From NCBI GenBank assembly GCA_040903745.1, contig JBBDUV010000066.1, positions 1-5,640 of the forward strand: DNA of 5,640 bases, read 5' to 3'. Of the stretch, positions 4,499-5,640 are shown piece by piece. Each line of letters begins with the position of its first letter. Within the stretch, counting starts at the first letter, position 1. The notes beneath the pieces are model-generated. The model did no database searches and was not told the DNA's origin. It saw nothing but the letters and a program-made list of their open reading frames with translations. Source of the stretch: M55B112 sp040903745 (GTDB lineage: Bacteria > Bacteroidota > Bacteroidia > Bacteroidales > GCA-2748055). A program made the translations under genes and the position numbers.

Positions 4499-5640
4499 AT
4501 GAAAAAACAACTACAAAATGTAATGATGGCAGTTTTACTGCTTTTATTACCATCTGTAATAAAAGCACAAGCACCCCCTCTGGGCGCTGCTGCTGATTTT
4601 GCCCTGTTTACCTCGGTTGGCGCAATGCAAAATGTAGGAACTTACCAGTATTTGACCTTAATAACAGGTGATGTGGGCACAAATAGCGGCTCAAACACCA
4701 ATTTTGGTAACGTTAATGGTGTTATGCATGCGGGCGATGGCGTAAGCGGTCAATGTGCAATTGATGTACAGGCTGCTTATGACTTTCTTGCGGCAGCAAT
4801 TCCCGATTCAACAATAGAGAATCCTGTGTTGGGGAACGACTCTACTTTTAAGGCGGGTACATATCAATTGCCTGGAGCAACTTCGCTCGACTTAAGTATT
4901 ACCTTAGATGCACAGGGCAATCCGGATGCAGTATTTATTTTTAAAATGCCTGCAGGACCACCTGTATATGCTTTTAGTACTAGTGCCAATGCCCAAGTAA
5001 TATTAATAAATGGTGCACAGGCAAGCAACGTGTTTTGGTTTGTAACCGGAGCGGTAAGTATGGGCACCTCAACTTCAATGAAAGGTACTATTATTGGCGG
5101 CGGATCAATTTCAATGGCTGCTGGTTGTATACTTGAAGGAAGAGCACTTACCATTAATGGTGAGGTTACAGTTAACAACGGAGATATAGGTTTATCGGCA
5201 AATTTACCTGTCGATATATCAGCTCCACTGCCTACTGGACCCGCTGCCCCTGTATTTGTTGAGTCGAAAAATTATGCGGTATTCTCTTCTTTAGGGGATG
5301 TTTCCGATGATGGTACATCGCATGTAACCGGTGACGTAGGTAGCAACTCTGCATTACCTACAGGTTTTAATCCGTTATTTGTATCCGGAAATATTGAAGG
5401 GATGAACCCTGCTACAGAAGCTGGTGCAGCTGATTTACTGCTGGTTTATAATTCATTAAGTACGCTTGCTGCTGATATTGAATTGTTGGCTCCTGCTCAA
5501 TTTGGACACAATTTGGTTCTTACACCCAATACTTATGTGTTGAATTCAGCGGTTACATTTACTGACACATTAATATTGGATGCCACAGGAAATGAAGATG
5601 CTGTTTTTATTATTAAAACGTATGGTGCTTTTGCATCAGG
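4499..5640 (+). CDS. Secreted protein with tandem DUF3494 (ice-binding-like) domains, C-terminus cut off
   Basis: 380 complete codons are visible before the right edge. Residues 1-25 form a signal peptide: a Lys start, hydrophobic core AVLLLLLPSV, and cleavage probably after Ala23 or Ala25 (IKAQA). The first DUF3494 domain spans about 28-235 and has the family marks AADFALFTSVG, TLITGDVGTNSG, GVMHAGDGV, FKAGTYQL, LDAQGNPDAVFIFKM, VILINGAQASNVFWFVTGAV, MKGTIIGGGSIS and GRALTINGEVTV. A second copy begins at about 253 and is diverged: YAVFSSLGDVSD, HVTGDVGSNS, LTPNTYVLNSAV, LDATGNEDAVFIIKT. DUF3494 folds as a discontinuous beta-solenoid with one helix. Some members bind ice and inhibit recrystallisation, others are presumed surface or adhesive proteins. 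In Bacteroidota such proteins often end in a type IX secretion sorting domain, which would lie beyond the window. The ATG is chosen for the signal peptide; its leader is A-rich (AAAAACATAAACAA) without a Shine-Dalgarno sequence. Ice binding itself cannot be judged from these residues. Confidence 0.9.
   Translation, partial: MKKQLQNVMMAVLLLLLPSVIKAQAPPLGAAADFALFTSVGAMQNVGTYQYLTLITGDVGTNSGSNTNFGNVNGVMHAGDGVSGQCAIDVQAAYDFLAAAIPDSTIENPVLGNDSTFKAGTYQLPGATSLDLSITLDAQGNPDAVFIFKMPAGPPVYAFSTSANAQVILINGAQASNVFWFVTGAVSMGTSTSMKGTIIGGGSISMAAGCILEGRALTINGEVTVNNGDIGLSANLPVDISAPLPTGPAAPVFVESKNYAVFSSLGDVSDDGTSHVTGDVGSNSALPTGFNPLFVSGNIEGMNPATEAGAADLLLVYNSLSTLAADIELLAPAQFGHNLVLTPNTYVLNSAVTFTDTLILDATGNEDAVFIIKTYGAFAS

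Noticed and set aside
4864..5178. Minus-strand open frame of 104 codons
   Set aside because: It is antisense to the conserved core of the first DUF3494 domain, with a Pro/Ile/Val-rich shadow product.

Overview
This AT-rich window looks like chromosomal DNA from a member of the Bacteroidota, probably from the Chitinophagales/Sphingobacteriales side. The evidence is the style of the proteins (a soluble PAS hybrid kinase with a C-terminal HPt domain, a small AraC-type regulator with an HMA-like N-terminus, a DUF3494 protein). A-rich leaders without Shine-Dalgarno sequences and one TAnnTTTG-type promoter box agree. The lineage is inferred from these features, not from a marker gene.

Layout. (1) Positions 1-82, minus strand: the first 27 codons of a HigB-family mRNA-interferase toxin running off the left edge. 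Upstream of it lie a -7 box and a 7-1-7 bp palindrome that may be its operator. (2) Positions 316-690, minus strand: a decayed small lipoprotein-like gene, one frame interrupted by a TGA. (3) Positions 923-3944, plus strand: a tight three-gene operon. It encodes an AraC-type regulator (TTG start), a 665-residue PAS-HisKA-HATPase-REC-HPt hybrid kinase starting 1 nt after it, and a 144-residue stand-alone receiver starting 3 nt after the kinase. (4) Positions 3945-4274: an intergenic stretch with a perfect 16-bp palindrome. (5) Positions 4275-4424: a broken copy of the tiny lmo0937-type membrane protein, in which the conserved Trp codon has become TGA. (6) Positions 4411-4430: a perfect 8-bp-stem hairpin. 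(7) Positions 4499-5640, plus strand: a secreted protein with two tandem DUF3494 (ice-binding-like) domains, cut by the right edge.

How the genes work together. The kinase and receiver contain all four phosphorylatable residues of a His-Asp-His-Asp phosphorelay (H173, D462, H602 of the kinase; D57 of the receiver). The receiver has no output domain, and the only DNA-binding protein in the operon is the AraC-type regulator, which has no receiver. Whether the two are linked is open. The toxin, the two pseudogenes and the DUF3494 protein have no evident functional link to the operon.

I see no convincing wholly new system. The points most worth a second look are the incomplete relay-to-AraC connection, the lost cysteine in the AraC HMA-like motif, the unusual HPt motif, the two single-codon pseudogenes and the tandem ice-binding-like domains.
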